Counted from the stretch's first letter, positions 14,087 through 21,823 are shown. The stretch is DNA of 22,804 nt from DASTGO01 sp035719045 (GCA_035719045.1 DASTGO010000078.1:1-22804), one strand, 5' to 3'. Notes: generated by a model from the sequence alone, not told the origin. Numbers and translations: made by a program.

Positions 14087-14638
14087 ATGAGCGAAGGGTC
14101 CGGCGGGGGTTTCACCGGCGACATGGGAGAGCCGGACCTCGACGCCCGGGAGGCCGACGAGGCGATCGACACCGACGTGGCCTTCGGGGACCGCGGCACC
14201 GACGAGGAACTGGACCGCTCGTACTCCCCGCCGGAACGCCCGCGCGCGCTGGACGCCTACGGCACCACCCTCGCCGAGCAACGGGCGGGGGAGACCCTGG
14301 ACCAGCGGCTGGCGCAGGAGGAACCCGATCCGGCCCTGGAGGTCGGGCCGCCGGACATGCGCGATCCGCCGCCGGACATGCGCGATCCCGAGTCCGGGCT
14401 CGGCGAACCGACCGGCGATCCGGCGGGTGGAACGTGGGGCGAGCCCCTCGGTGCGGCGGCCCCGCGCAGCGGCCGCCTGGTCGCGCCCGACGAGGGGCTC
14501 GGCCCGGACGAGGAGAGGGCACTGGTGGCACGTGACGTCGGGATCGACGCGGGTGCCGCCACCGCTGAGGAGGCCGCGGTCCACGTGGTGGACGACGGGG
14601 AGGGTCAGGCGATCGACGAGGGATCCTCCCGGGACTGA
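14087..14638 (+). CDS. DUF5709-like acidic protein
   Basis: This 183-residue protein is strongly acidic, with no signal peptide, membrane segment or Cys. It has a conserved-looking core, RSYSPPERPRALDAYGTTLA then EQRAGETLDQRLAQEEPD, which I recognise as the pattern of the actinobacterial DUF5709 family of unknown function. Residues around 85-103 contain two copies of PPDMRDP encoded by a 21-base tandem duplication differing at one base. The C-terminal third (RSGRLVAPDEGLGPDEERAL) resembles the family's second block. ATG 14087 is chosen over the upstream in-frame start at 14030, whose Arg-rich translation looks like spacer. It sits between truA and the rplM promoter. I infer no function. Confidence 0.75.
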   Translation: MSEGSGGGFTGDMGEPDLDAREADEAIDTDVAFGDRGTDEELDRSYSPPERPRALDAYGTTLAEQRAGETLDQRLAQEEPDPALEVGPPDMRDPPPDMRDPESGLGEPTGDPAGGTWGEPLGAAAPRSGRLVAPDEGLGPDEERALVARDVGIDAGAATAEEAAVHVVDDGEGQAIDEGSSRD

Positions 14639-14655
14639 CCGGGAATTCCGGGAGG
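14625..14655 (+). repeat. Inverted repeat spanning the stop codon of the DUF5709-like gene
   Basis: CCTCCCGG (14625-14632) is exactly complementary to CCGGGAGG (14648-14655), with a 15-base loop holding the TGA stop (14636-14638). The 3' arm contains GGAGG, but the next gene starts 25 bases further on, too far for direct SD sequestration. It could be a weak terminator. Confidence 0.4.
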
Positions 14656-14680
14656 CGCTGATCGGCGGCATCGGGTCAGG

Positions 14681-15295
14681 ATGTCGGACATGGACATCAC
14701 CACGGTCGAGCAGCTCGAGGAGCTCTACGGGACGCCCCAGCCCGGTCCGCTGCGCAAGGAGGTCGCCCGGCTGACGCCCGAGTACCAGGCGGTGATCGAG
14801 GCTTCCCCCTTCTTCGCCCTGGCCACGGCGGGGCCGGAGGGCCTGGACTGTTCGCCCCGCGGTGATGCGGCAGGCTTCGTCCGGGTGGTCGGCCCCGGCA
14901 CCCTGCAGTTCCCGGACCGGCGCGGCAACAACCGGCTGGACAGCCTGCGCAACATCGTCCGGGACCCGCGGGTGGCGCTGCTGTTCCTCATCCCGGGCAT
15001 CGGGGAGACGCTGCGGGTGAACGGCACTGCCCGGCTGATCCGGGACCCGCAGCTCGCCGCGCGGTTCGAGGTCCGGGGCACCCTGCCCGCGCTGGTGATC
15101 GAGGTCGCCGTCGGGTCGGTGTACTACCAGTGCCCCAAGGCCGTGGTCCGGTCGCGGCTGTGGGACCCCGACCGGTTCGTCGGCCACGACGCGGTGCCGA
15201 CGGCCGGGCAGATCATGGCCGGGATCACGGACGAGGTCGACGCGCAGGCTTTCGACGCGGCCTACCCCGGACGGATGCAGGCCACCCTGTACTGA
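14681..15295 (+). CDS. PPOX-type FMN-dependent flavoprotein (pyridoxamine oxidase-like)
   Basis: This 204-residue protein matches the pyridoxamine 5'-phosphate oxidase-like split-barrel class, of the DR_2398/MSMEG_1061 type. Motifs are SPFFALATAGPEGLDCSPRG (about 46-65), PDRRGNNRLDSLRNIVRDPR, LFLIPGIGETLRVNGTARLI and the C-terminal VYYQCPKAVVRSRLWDP. In this family the split barrel binds FMN at a dimer interface; the substrate is usually unknown, and I would not call it PdxH. ATG 14690 is an alternative start with AGGA eight bases upstream. It is probably an accessory insertion, as neither neighbour has a related role. Confidence 0.85.
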   Translation: MSDMDITTVEQLEELYGTPQPGPLRKEVARLTPEYQAVIEASPFFALATAGPEGLDCSPRGDAAGFVRVVGPGTLQFPDRRGNNRLDSLRNIVRDPRVALLFLIPGIGETLRVNGTARLIRDPQLAARFEVRGTLPALVIEVAVGSVYYQCPKAVVRSRLWDPDRFVGHDAVPTAGQIMAGITDEVDAQAFDAAYPGRMQATLY

Positions 15296-15567
15296 TCACG
15301 TGCCGGGTCCGGGATGGCAGGTCCTGGGCACTGACGTCCTCCTTGAGCCGGTAGTTCTGCCCGGCCTCGTCCGTGCGGCCCTCCCGGTCGCTGCCGGCGG
15401 GCTCACCCCCCCGTGCCTGTGGTGTCCTCATCGGTGCCGTTCGCCCGGGCGGGGGTGACCTGTTCCGGTATGCCGGTCCGGGCCGGCCCCGGGGCGGTCC
15501 GGTGCCCGTCGGCGGGCCTGGTGAAGCCGCTGGTGGCGGTCCTGTTCGCCGGTCCGCCGACCCCGTT

Positions 15568-15597
15568 TTGACCGCCCGACGACCTCGCGGGTAGCCT
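15568..15597 (+). promoter_or_regulatory. Promoter of rplM-rpsI
   Basis: TTGACC (15568-15573) and TAGCCT (15592-15597) are separated by 18 bases and match the -35 and -10 consensus of the principal actinobacterial sigma factor. Transcription should start near 15604, giving a leader of about 120 bases before rplM. This is the clearest two-box promoter in the window. Confidence 0.7.
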
Positions 15598-15599
15598 GT

Positions 15600-15629
15600 G
15601 AGGCCGTTGCGTTCTGCGTGCCAGGCCTC
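15600..15629 (+). promoter_or_regulatory. Stem-loop near the 5' end of the rplM leader
   Basis: GAGGCC (15600-15605) pairs with GGCCTC (15624-15629) across 18 bases, at or immediately after the predicted transcription start. If the start lies a few bases upstream of 15604, the mRNA would begin with this stem. L13-binding leaders controlling rplM-rpsI are known in other bacteria, but I do not recognise their consensus here. Confidence 0.3.
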
Positions 15630-15726
15630 GTGTCCGGCCCCCAGAACCCGCATCGCTCGGCACCCGGCCCATCGGCCCGGAGCCGTCCGATCGAAACACC
15701 TTCCGGATGAGGACGAGGCTACGACC

Positions 15727-16170
15727 GTGCGCACGTACACCCCGAAGCCCGGCGACGTCGAGCGCCGCTGGCACGTCATCGACGCGACCGACGTCGTGCT
15801 GGGTCGACTCGCCTCGCAGGTGGCGATCCTGCTGCGCGGCAAGCACAAGCCGACCTTCGCACCGCATGTCGACACCGGCGACTTCGTCGTCGTCATCAAC
15901 GCCGACAAGGTGGCGCTGACCGGTTCCAAGCGGGAGCAGAAGAAGGCTTACCGGCACTCCGGGTACCCCGGCGGTCTGACCGCGGTGAGCTACACCGAGC
16001 TGCTGGAGAAGAACCCCGAGCGGGCCGTCGAGAAGGCGGTGCGGGGCATGCTCCCGAAGAACACCCTCGGCCGGGCCCAGCTGTCCAAGCTGAAGGTCTA
16101 CCGGGGTGCCGAGCACCCGCACGCGGCGCAGCAGCCGCAGCCGTACCAGATCTCGCAGGTCGCGCAGTAA
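15727..16170 (+). CDS. rplM: 50S ribosomal protein L13
   Basis: This 147-residue protein has the typical actinobacterial L13 length: RTYTPKPGDVERRWHVIDAT, then VVLGRLASQVAILLRGKHKP and the signature KAVRGMLPKNTLGRAQLSKL. L13 is an early 50S assembly protein. GTG 15727 is chosen from homology and GAGG eight bases upstream. The frame stays open back to GTG 15598, but that start overlaps the promoter and the residues are not L13-like. rpsI follows after 39 bases. Confidence 0.97.
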   Translation: MRTYTPKPGDVERRWHVIDATDVVLGRLASQVAILLRGKHKPTFAPHVDTGDFVVVINADKVALTGSKREQKKAYRHSGYPGGLTAVSYTELLEKNPERAVEKAVRGMLPKNTLGRAQLSKLKVYRGAEHPHAAQQPQPYQISQVAQ

Positions 16171-16209
16171 GCCACGGCCTACGCCGAGCTAACGAAGGAC
16201 AGGAGAACC

Positions 16210-16707
16210 GTGGCAGAGACCACCCCCGAGGTCGAGGACGCCGTCCTCGACGCCGAGGACGCGCCCAGCAGCTACTCCACCAGCACCCCGCAGACCCGTG
16301 GTGCCGGTTCCAGCATCACCGCCCCCGGCTCGGCCACCGGCCGTCGCAAGGAGGCCATCGCCCGGGTCCGCCTGGTCCCCGGCACGGGGATGTGGAAGAT
16401 CAACGGTCGCTCGTTGGACGCCTACTTCCCGAACAAGGTCCACCAGCAGCTGGTGAACGAGCCGTTCCGGGTGACCGACCTCGAGGGCCGTTTCGACGTC
16501 ATCGCGCGCATCCAGGGCGGTGGCTCGTCCGGCCAGGCCGGCGCCCTTCGCCTGGGCGTTGCCCGTGCGCTGAACGAGATCGACCGTGACGCCAACCGGC
16601 CCGGCCTCAAGAAGGCCGGCTTCCTCACCCGGGACGCGCGGGTGAAGGAGCGGAAGAAGGCCGGTCTCAAGAAGGCCCGCAAGGCGCCTCAGTACAGCAA
16701 GCGCTGA
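16210..16707 (+). CDS. rpsI: 30S ribosomal protein S9
   Basis: This 165-residue protein has the S9 core from about residue 38: TGRRKEAIARVRLVPGTG, NGRSLDAYFPNKVHQQLVNE and the C-terminal TRDARVKERKKAGLKKARKA then PQYSKR, whose terminal Arg contacts P-site tRNA. An acidic Ser/Thr-rich N-terminal extension of about 35 residues precedes it; E. coli S9 has 130 residues. The start is GTG 16210, with AGGACAGGAGAACC upstream. A strong terminator follows. Confidence 0.97.
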   Translation: MAETTPEVEDAVLDAEDAPSSYSTSTPQTRGAGSSITAPGSATGRRKEAIARVRLVPGTGMWKINGRSLDAYFPNKVHQQLVNEPFRVTDLEGRFDVIARIQGGGSSGQAGALRLGVARALNEIDRDANRPGLKKAGFLTRDARVKERKKAGLKKARKAPQYSKR

Positions 16708-16734
16708 CGACTTGCCAACTGCCTGAATCGACGC

Positions 16735-16772
16735 CGTCGGCCCCGGGGGTTCAACTACCCTCGGGGCCGACG
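16735..16772 (+). terminator. Strong terminator hairpin after rpsI
   Basis: A 16-bp stem pairs 16735-16750 (CGTCGGCCCCGGGGGT) with 16757-16772 (ACCCTCGGGGCCGACG), with one G-U pair and the loop TCAACT. It begins 28 bases after the rpsI stop and is the longest hairpin in the window. There is no T-tract. It separates rplM-rpsI from glmM. Confidence 0.8.
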
Positions 16773-16931
16773 CGTGTAGAGGGCGAACGGTCACCGGGGG
16801 CGGATGACCGAGGGGATGCCAGGGGTAGTGCGTCCCGCAGGATGGCCTCGGGCAACCAGAGGTCAGGGGGACGCGAACACAGCGCAGGCCCGCTTTCCCG
16901 TTCGGGGGAACGCGGCGCGGACGGAGGGCCC

Positions 16932-18278
16932 GTGGGACGACTGTTCGGAACCGACGGCGTGCGTGGTCTCGCCAACTGCGACCTGACCGCCGAACTGGCA
17001 CTGGACCTGGCCGTGGCCGCCGCCCATGTGCTCGGCGAGGCCGGCGTCTTCGAGGGGCACCGCGCACGGGCCATCGTCGGCCGGGACCCCCGGGCCTCGG
17101 GGGAGTTCTTGTCGGCGGCGGTGGTCGCCGGCCTGGCCAGCGCCGGGCTCGACGTCGAGGACGCCGGGGTGCTGCCCACGCCGGCCATCGCCGGCCTGGT
17201 CGCGGACACCGGTGCCGACCTCGGGGTGATGCTGTCCGCCTCGCACAACCCGATGCCCGACAACGGGATCAAGTTCTTCGCCAAGGGCGGTCACAAGCTG
17301 GCCGACGACGTCGAGGACCTCATCGAGCGGCGCCTCGGCGAGCAGTGGGCCCGTCCCACCGGCGCCGGCGTGGGCCGGGTCAAGCGCATGCGCCGCCCTC
17401 AGGAGCTCTACGTCGACCACCTGCTGAGCACCCTGCCGCACCGGCTGGACGGCCTGCGGGTGGTCGTCGACTGTGCCCACGGCGCCGCCAGCGAGGTCTC
17501 CCCGCGCGCTCTGCGGGAGGCCGGTGCCGAGGTGATCGTCATCGGGGCCGAACCCAACGGGCTGAACATCAACGACGGCTTCGGCTCCACGCACCTGGAG
17601 CGGCTGCGTGACGCCGTGGTGAGCAACGAGGCCGCCGCCGGGATCGCCCACGACGGGGACGCCGACCGCTGCCTGGCGATCGACCACCTCGGCCGCGACG
17701 TCGACGGCGACCAGATCATGGCCATCCTCGCGCTGGCCTTCCGGGACCAGGGCGTGCTGCGCGAGAACACCCTGGTCACCACCGTGATGAGCAACCTGGG
17801 CCTGCTGCTGGCGATGCGCAGGGAGGGCGTCAACGTCGTGCAGACCGCCGTCGGCGACCGATACGTCCTGGAGGAGATGCGCCGCAACGGCTACTCCCTG
17901 GGCGGGGAGCAGTCCGGCCACGTGGTCATGCTGGACCACGCCACCACCGGCGACGGGGTGCTCACCGGCCTGCACCTGCTGGCGCGGGTCGCCCAGACCG
18001 GCCGGACCCTGGCCGAGCTGGCCGCCGTGATGCAGCGGCTGCCGCAGGTGCTGGTCAACGTCCGGGGCGTGGACAAGTCGCGGGCCGCTCGGGACGAGCT
18101 GCTGGCCAGGGCGGTCGCCGAGGCGGAGGCCGGACTCGGCGACACCGGCCGGGTGCTGCTGCGCCCGTCGGGCACCGAGCCCCTGGTCCGGGTCATGGTC
18201 GAGGCCGCCGAGGCCGACCAGGCGCGCAACGTCGCGGAGTCCCTGGCCGGTGTGGTCCGGGAGCGGCTCGCCCTGTAG
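16932..18278 (+). CDS. glmM: Phosphoglucosamine mutase
   Basis: This 448-residue enzyme interconverts glucosamine-6-phosphate and glucosamine-1-phosphate, the step between GlmS and GlmU toward UDP-GlcNAc for peptidoglycan. The N-terminal FGTDGVRGLAN is diagnostic. The phosphoserine loop SASHNP places the catalytic Ser at 104; DGDADR (241-246) binds Mg; GEQSGH is the sugar loop; RPSGTEPLVRVM near the C-terminus binds phosphate. GTG 16932 is chosen because GLFGTDG-type homology starts there and GGAGGG (16923-16928) is just upstream, although only three bases away. The upstream frame to 16842 has no GlmM-like sequence. Its stop TAG begins a tandem repeat. Confidence 0.97.
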   Translation: MGRLFGTDGVRGLANCDLTAELALDLAVAAAHVLGEAGVFEGHRARAIVGRDPRASGEFLSAAVVAGLASAGLDVEDAGVLPTPAIAGLVADTGADLGVMLSASHNPMPDNGIKFFAKGGHKLADDVEDLIERRLGEQWARPTGAGVGRVKRMRRPQELYVDHLLSTLPHRLDGLRVVVDCAHGAASEVSPRALREAGAEVIVIGAEPNGLNINDGFGSTHLERLRDAVVSNEAAAGIAHDGDADRCLAIDHLGRDVDGDQIMAILALAFRDQGVLRENTLVTTVMSNLGLLLAMRREGVNVVQTAVGDRYVLEEMRRNGYSLGGEQSGHVVMLDHATTGDGVLTGLHLLARVAQTGRTLAELAAVMQRLPQVLVNVRGVDKSRAARDELLARAVAEAEAGLGDTGRVLLRPSGTEPLVRVMVEAAEADQARNVAESLAGVVRERLAL

Positions 18279-18323
18279 TTCGACCGTCGTCTAGTCCGAC
18301 CGTCGTCTAGTCCGATCGTCGTC
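18276..18323 (+). repeat. Three-copy 16-bp tandem repeat starting at the glmM stop codon
   Basis: Three adjoining copies of TAGTYCGAYCGTCGTC occupy 18276-18291, 18292-18307 and 18308-18323. The first three bases are the glmM stop codon. Because the period is 16, the TAGs at 18276, 18292 and 18308 fall in three different reading frames. The copies differ at only two positions. The array lies between convergent glmM and coaA. Confidence 0.9.
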
Positions 18324-18345
18324 GGCCGCTGCGGTCCGCCCGCCG

Positions 18346-19386
18346 TCAGAGCTTGCGCAGCCGGATCCGGCGCACCGCGTGGTCGGCCCCCTTGGTCAGC
18401 ACCAGGGTCGCCCGCGGCCGGGTCGGCAGGATGTTCTGCACGAGGTTGCGCTCGTTGATGTCCGACCAGATCTGCTCCGCGGTGCGGACCGCCTCGTCGT
18501 CGGTGAGGGCCGAGTAGCGCTGGAAGTACGACTCGGCCCGGGTGAACGCCGTCTGCCGCAGCCGCAGGAAGCGCTGGACGTACCACCGGCGCACGTCCTC
18601 GGTACGGGCATCCACGTACAGGGAGAAGTCGAAGAAGTCGCTGACCGCCAGGCCCGGCCGGCCGTCGGCGCCCGGGCGGGCCGGCTGGAGCACGTTCAGG
18701 CCCTCCACGATGAGCACATCCGGGCGGCGCACCACGACCTCGGCGCCCGGCACGATGTCGTAGGTCAGGTGGGAGTACACCGGGGCCCGCACCTCGGCCA
18801 TCCCGGACTTCACGTCGGTGACGAAGCGCAGCAGGCCGCGCCGGTCATAGGACTCGGGGAACCCCTTGCGCTGCATGAGACCGCGCTGGGCCAGGACCGC
18901 GTTGGGCAGCAGGAAGCCGTCGGTGGTGACCAGTTCGACCCGTGGCGTGCCCGGCCAGCGGCGCAGCAGTTCGCACAGGATCCGGGCGGTGGTGGACTTG
19001 CCGACGGCCACCGAACCGGCCACCCCGATCACGAAGGGGGTCCGGTCCGGGGTCTCGCCCAGGAAGGTCGAGGTGGCCGCGTGCAGCCGCGCCCCGCCGT
19101 CCACGTAGAGGTTGAGCAGCCGGGACAGCGGCAGGTAGACCTCCTCGACCTCGGTCAGGTCGAGCTGGTCGCCGAGCCCCTGCAGCCGCCCCACGTCCTG
19201 CGCGGACAGCGTCATCGGCGTGTTCGCCCGCAGCCGGCTCCAGGCCTCCCTGTCGAGCTCCACGAACGGTGTTCCCACCCGAGTGGCGCCCGGCGCCCTG
19301 CCGGTGGCGTTGCGAGCCGCCGGCGCGGGACCCGTCGGGTTGCCGGGCATCGTGACCACGCCCGCATTCTGCCCCGTATCCGGCAT
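18346..19386 (-). CDS. coaA: Pantothenate kinase, type I
   Basis: This 346-residue enzyme phosphorylates pantothenate, the first and usually rate-limiting step of CoA synthesis. The P-loop GVAGSVAVGKST is at residues 121-132, followed by VELVTTDGFLLPNAVL, RKGFPESYDRRGLLRF, APVYSHLTYDIVPGAE and the C-terminal NILPTRPRATLVLTKG. It closely follows the mycobacterial CoaA pattern, whose homology begins near residue 40 here (PFVELDREAW). The first 38 residues are low complexity, and no SD precedes ATG 19386. ATG 19350, or a GTG at 19359 lying six bases after a CAGAAT -10-like box, are alternatives. It runs convergent to glmM and divergent from glmS. Confidence 0.95.
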   Translation of the reverse strand: MPDTGQNAGVVTMPGNPTGPAPAARNATGRAPGATRVGTPFVELDREAWSRLRANTPMTLSAQDVGRLQGLGDQLDLTEVEEVYLPLSRLLNLYVDGGARLHAATSTFLGETPDRTPFVIGVAGSVAVGKSTTARILCELLRRWPGTPRVELVTTDGFLLPNAVLAQRGLMQRKGFPESYDRRGLLRFVTDVKSGMAEVRAPVYSHLTYDIVPGAEVVVRRPDVLIVEGLNVLQPARPGADGRPGLAVSDFFDFSLYVDARTEDVRRWYVQRFLRLRQTAFTRAESYFQRYSALTDDEAVRTAEQIWSDINERNLVQNILPTRPRATLVLTKGADHAVRRIRLRKL

Positions 19387-19477
19387 CCGGTGGCGGCGAG
19401 GGGTGACGTGCCCGGGCAGGGCCCGCCCGGTGGGGTGTTCTCCCGCGATCCGGTCCGGGGCAGGCAGGAACAGCCCC

Positions 19478-19483
19478 TAGGCT
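19478..19483 (+). promoter_or_regulatory. -10 box placed for a leaderless glmS transcript
   Basis: TAGGCT matches TANNNT and ends seven bases before the glmS ATG, so transcription would begin at or next to the A of the start codon. No Shine-Dalgarno is present between them. Leaderless mRNAs with this geometry are common in Actinobacteria. A -35 box is not evident. Confidence 0.5.
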
Positions 19484-19490
19484 GAGCCGC

Positions 19491-21350
19491 ATGTGCGGAA
19501 TCGTGGGGTACGTCGGCACCGAGGCCGGCGGGGTGCAGGCGCTCGACGTGGTGATGGAGGGCCTGCGGCGCCTGGAGTACCGCGGATACGACTCCGCCGG
19601 GGTGGCCCTGCTCACCGGCGACGGGATCGTGACGGCGAAGCGTTCCGGCAAGCTGGAGCGGCTGCGGGAGACGCTGGCCACCGATCCGCTGCCCGCCTCG
19701 ACCACCGGGATCGGACACACCCGTTGGGCCACCCACGGCGGGCCCACCGACGCCAACGCCCACCCCCACCTCGGCGGCAACGGCCGGGTGGCGCTGATCC
19801 ACAACGGGATCATCGAGAACTTCGCGGTGCTCAAGGCCGAACTGGCCGCTGACGGCGTGGAGTTCGCCAGCCAGACCGACACCGAGGTCGCCGCCCACCT
19901 GCTGGACCGCGCCTACGCGCAGGCCGGTGACCTGTCCGAGGCGATGCGCCTCGTGGCGCGCCAGCTGGAGGGCGCGTTCACCCTGCTCGCGGTGCACGCC
20001 GACGTGCCCGGCGTGGTGGTCGGGGCCCGGCGGAACTCCCCGCTCGTGGTCGGGATCGGCGAGGACGCCTGCTACCTCGGGTCCGACGTGGCCGCGTTCA
20101 TCGCCTACACCCGGCAGGCGATCGAGCTCGGCCAGGACCAGGTGGTGACGATCACCGCCGGCCGGGCCGAGATCACGGACTTCCACGGCAAGCCGGTCGA
20201 GGGCCGCTCGTTCTACGTCGACTGGGATGCCACCGCCGCCGAGAAAGGCGGCTATCCGAACTTCATGGCGAAGGAGATCGACGAGCAGCCGCACGCCGTC
20301 GCCGACACCCTGCTCGGGCGCACCGACCAGGAGGGGCGCCTGGTCCTCGACGAGCTGCGGATCGACGAGGCGGTGCTGCGCCGGATCGACAAGATCGTGG
20401 TGATCGCCTGCGGCACCGCCGCCTATGCCGGAATGGTCGCGAAGTACGCCATCGAACACTGGGTGCGCATTCCCGTCGAGGTCGAGCTGGCCCACGAGTT
20501 CCGCTACCGCGACCCCGTCGTCGACGAGAAGACCCTGGTCGTGGCGATCTCCCAGTCCGGGGAGACGATGGACACGATCATGGCGATCCGGCACGCCCGG
20601 GAACAGGGTGCCCGGGTGATCGCGGTCTGCAACACCCACGGCTCGACCATCCCGCGTGAGTCCGACGCCGCCCTGTACACCCACGCCGGACCGGAGATCG
20701 CGGTCGCCTCGACGAAGGCGTTCCTGGCCCAGATCACCGCCTGCTACCTGCTCGGGCTGTACCTGGCACAGCTGCGCGGGACCAAGTTCGCCGACGAGGT
20801 CGGGCAGACCCTGGCCCAGCTGCAGGAGATGCCCGAGAAGATCCAGCAGGTCCTCGACGGGCTGGACGAGGTCCGGCAGATGGCCCGCTGGATGGCCGAC
20901 ACCCGCTCGGTGCTGTTCCTCGGCCGGCATGTCGGGTTCCCGGTGGCCATGGAGGGTGCGCTGAAGCTCAAGGAGCTGGCGTACATCCATGCCGAGGGTT
21001 TCGCCGCGGGTGAGCTCAAGCACGGGCCGATCGCACTCATCGAGCCGGGCCAGCCGGTGTTCGTCATCGTGCCGTCGCCGCGCGGCCCGGACTCCCTGCA
21101 CAGCAAGGTCATCTCCAACATCCAGGAGATCAACGCCAGGGGGGCACGCACCATCGTGGTCGCCGAGGAGGGCGACGACGGCGTGGTGCCGTTCGCCAGC
21201 GAGATCATCCGGGTGCCGCAGGCGCCGGTGCTGCTCACCCCGCTGCTGACCATCGTCCCGCTGCAGGTGTTCGCCTGCGAGCTGGCCACCGCCAAGGGCC
21301 TGGACGTCGACCAGCCGCGCAACCTGGCCAAGTCGGTCACGGTCGAGTAG
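19491..21350 (+). CDS. glmS: Glutamine-fructose-6-phosphate aminotransferase (isomerizing)
   Basis: This 619-residue enzyme makes glucosamine-6-phosphate from fructose-6-phosphate and glutamine. C2, exposed after Met removal, is the glutaminase nucleophile (MCGIVGYVG); GIGHTRWATHG (about 73-83) and HNGIIEN (104-110) belong to the same N-terminal Ntn domain. Two SIS sugar-isomerase domains follow: ACGTAAYAG (about 305-313), SQSGETMDT (about 354-362) and ASTKAF. The C-terminus ends NLAKSVTVE, the conserved tail carrying the family's catalytic Lys. There is no glmS ribozyme upstream: the -10 box is only seven bases from ATG. Confidence 0.97.
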   Translation: MCGIVGYVGTEAGGVQALDVVMEGLRRLEYRGYDSAGVALLTGDGIVTAKRSGKLERLRETLATDPLPASTTGIGHTRWATHGGPTDANAHPHLGGNGRVALIHNGIIENFAVLKAELAADGVEFASQTDTEVAAHLLDRAYAQAGDLSEAMRLVARQLEGAFTLLAVHADVPGVVVGARRNSPLVVGIGEDACYLGSDVAAFIAYTRQAIELGQDQVVTITAGRAEITDFHGKPVEGRSFYVDWDATAAEKGGYPNFMAKEIDEQPHAVADTLLGRTDQEGRLVLDELRIDEAVLRRIDKIVVIACGTAAYAGMVAKYAIEHWVRIPVEVELAHEFRYRDPVVDEKTLVVAISQSGETMDTIMAIRHAREQGARVIAVCNTHGSTIPRESDAALYTHAGPEIAVASTKAFLAQITACYLLGLYLAQLRGTKFADEVGQTLAQLQEMPEKIQQVLDGLDEVRQMARWMADTRSVLFLGRHVGFPVAMEGALKLKELAYIHAEGFAAGELKHGPIALIEPGQPVFVIVPSPRGPDSLHSKVISNIQEINARGARTIVVAEEGDDGVVPFASEIIRVPQAPVLLTPLLTIVPLQVFACELATAKGLDVDQPRNLAKSVTVE

Positions 21351-21441
21351 CCGGCCGAGCCCGGGACCGGACGCCGCCCGGGGTGGAGCCGGGCCGGGGC
21401 GGCTGCTCGCAGGGCCCGGACGGGTATGCCAGGCTCGGGGG

Positions 21442-21801
21442 GTGATCGTGGGAGTCGGCATCGACGTCGTGGACATCGGGCGCTTCGGCCGGCAGCTCGA
21501 ACGCACCCCGGCGCTGCGGAACCGGCTGTTCACCGAGGCCGAGCGTGATCTGCCCGTGGCCAGCCTGGCCGCCCGGTTCGCCGCCAAGGAGGCCGTGGCC
21601 AAGGCCCTCGGTGCGCCCGTGGGGCTGCGCTGGACCGATGCCACGGTCTGCCGCGGGGCGGACGGCCGGCCGGAACTGCAGGTCACCGGAACGGTCGCCG
21701 CCCGGGCCGCTGCCCTCGGGGTGACGTCCCTGCACGTGTCGTTGTCCCATGACGCGGGCATCGCCGGGGCGGTCGTGATCGCCGAGCGGGGTACCCCCTG
21801 A
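21442..21801 (+). CDS. acpS: Holo-[acyl-carrier-protein] synthase
   Basis: This 119-residue enzyme transfers 4'-phosphopantetheine from CoA to acyl carrier protein. The Mg ligands are visible as D8 in GIDVVDIGRF and E50 in RFAAKEAVAKALG; SLSHDAGIAGAVVIAE is the C-terminal motif. The start GTG 21442 lies directly after a G-run and six bases after CAGGCT, which resembles the glmS -10 box, so a leaderless start is possible; GTG 21448 is an alternative. Together with coaA nearby, it links CoA supply and use. The next gene starts 22 bases downstream. Confidence 0.95.
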   Translation: MIVGVGIDVVDIGRFGRQLERTPALRNRLFTEAERDLPVASLAARFAAKEAVAKALGAPVGLRWTDATVCRGADGRPELQVTGTVAARAAALGVTSLHVSLSHDAGIAGAVVIAERGTP

Positions 21802-21823
21802 GGACGACGGCGGGAGGCAGGCG

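Larger units (their letters stand above)
15296..15726 (+). other. 431-base intergenic region upstream of rplM
   Basis: No credible gene is seen here. The first 270 bases are GC-rich with repeated GGTCCGG-like words; the short ORFs crossing them lack SDs and have Pro/Gly/Arg-rich compositions typical of shadows. The last 160 bases hold the rplM promoter (15568-15597) and a leader of about 120 bases. The ribosome binding site GAGG (15715-15718) lies eight bases before the rplM GTG. Confidence 0.6.

Noticed and set aside
15373..15594. 73-codon ORF in the rplM upstream region
   Set aside because: There is no SD, the composition is Gly/Pro/Arg-rich, and it runs through the -35 box of the rplM promoter.
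15598..15726. 43-codon N-terminal extension of L13 from GTG 15598
   Set aside because: It would start at the end of the promoter -10 box, before the predicted transcript start; homology and SD place the start at 15727.
16842..16931. 30-codon N-terminal extension of GlmM
   Set aside because: GlmM homology starts at GRLFGTDGVRG; the upstream residues are Ser/Gly/Arg-rich spacer translation and GGAGGG sits before GTG 16932.
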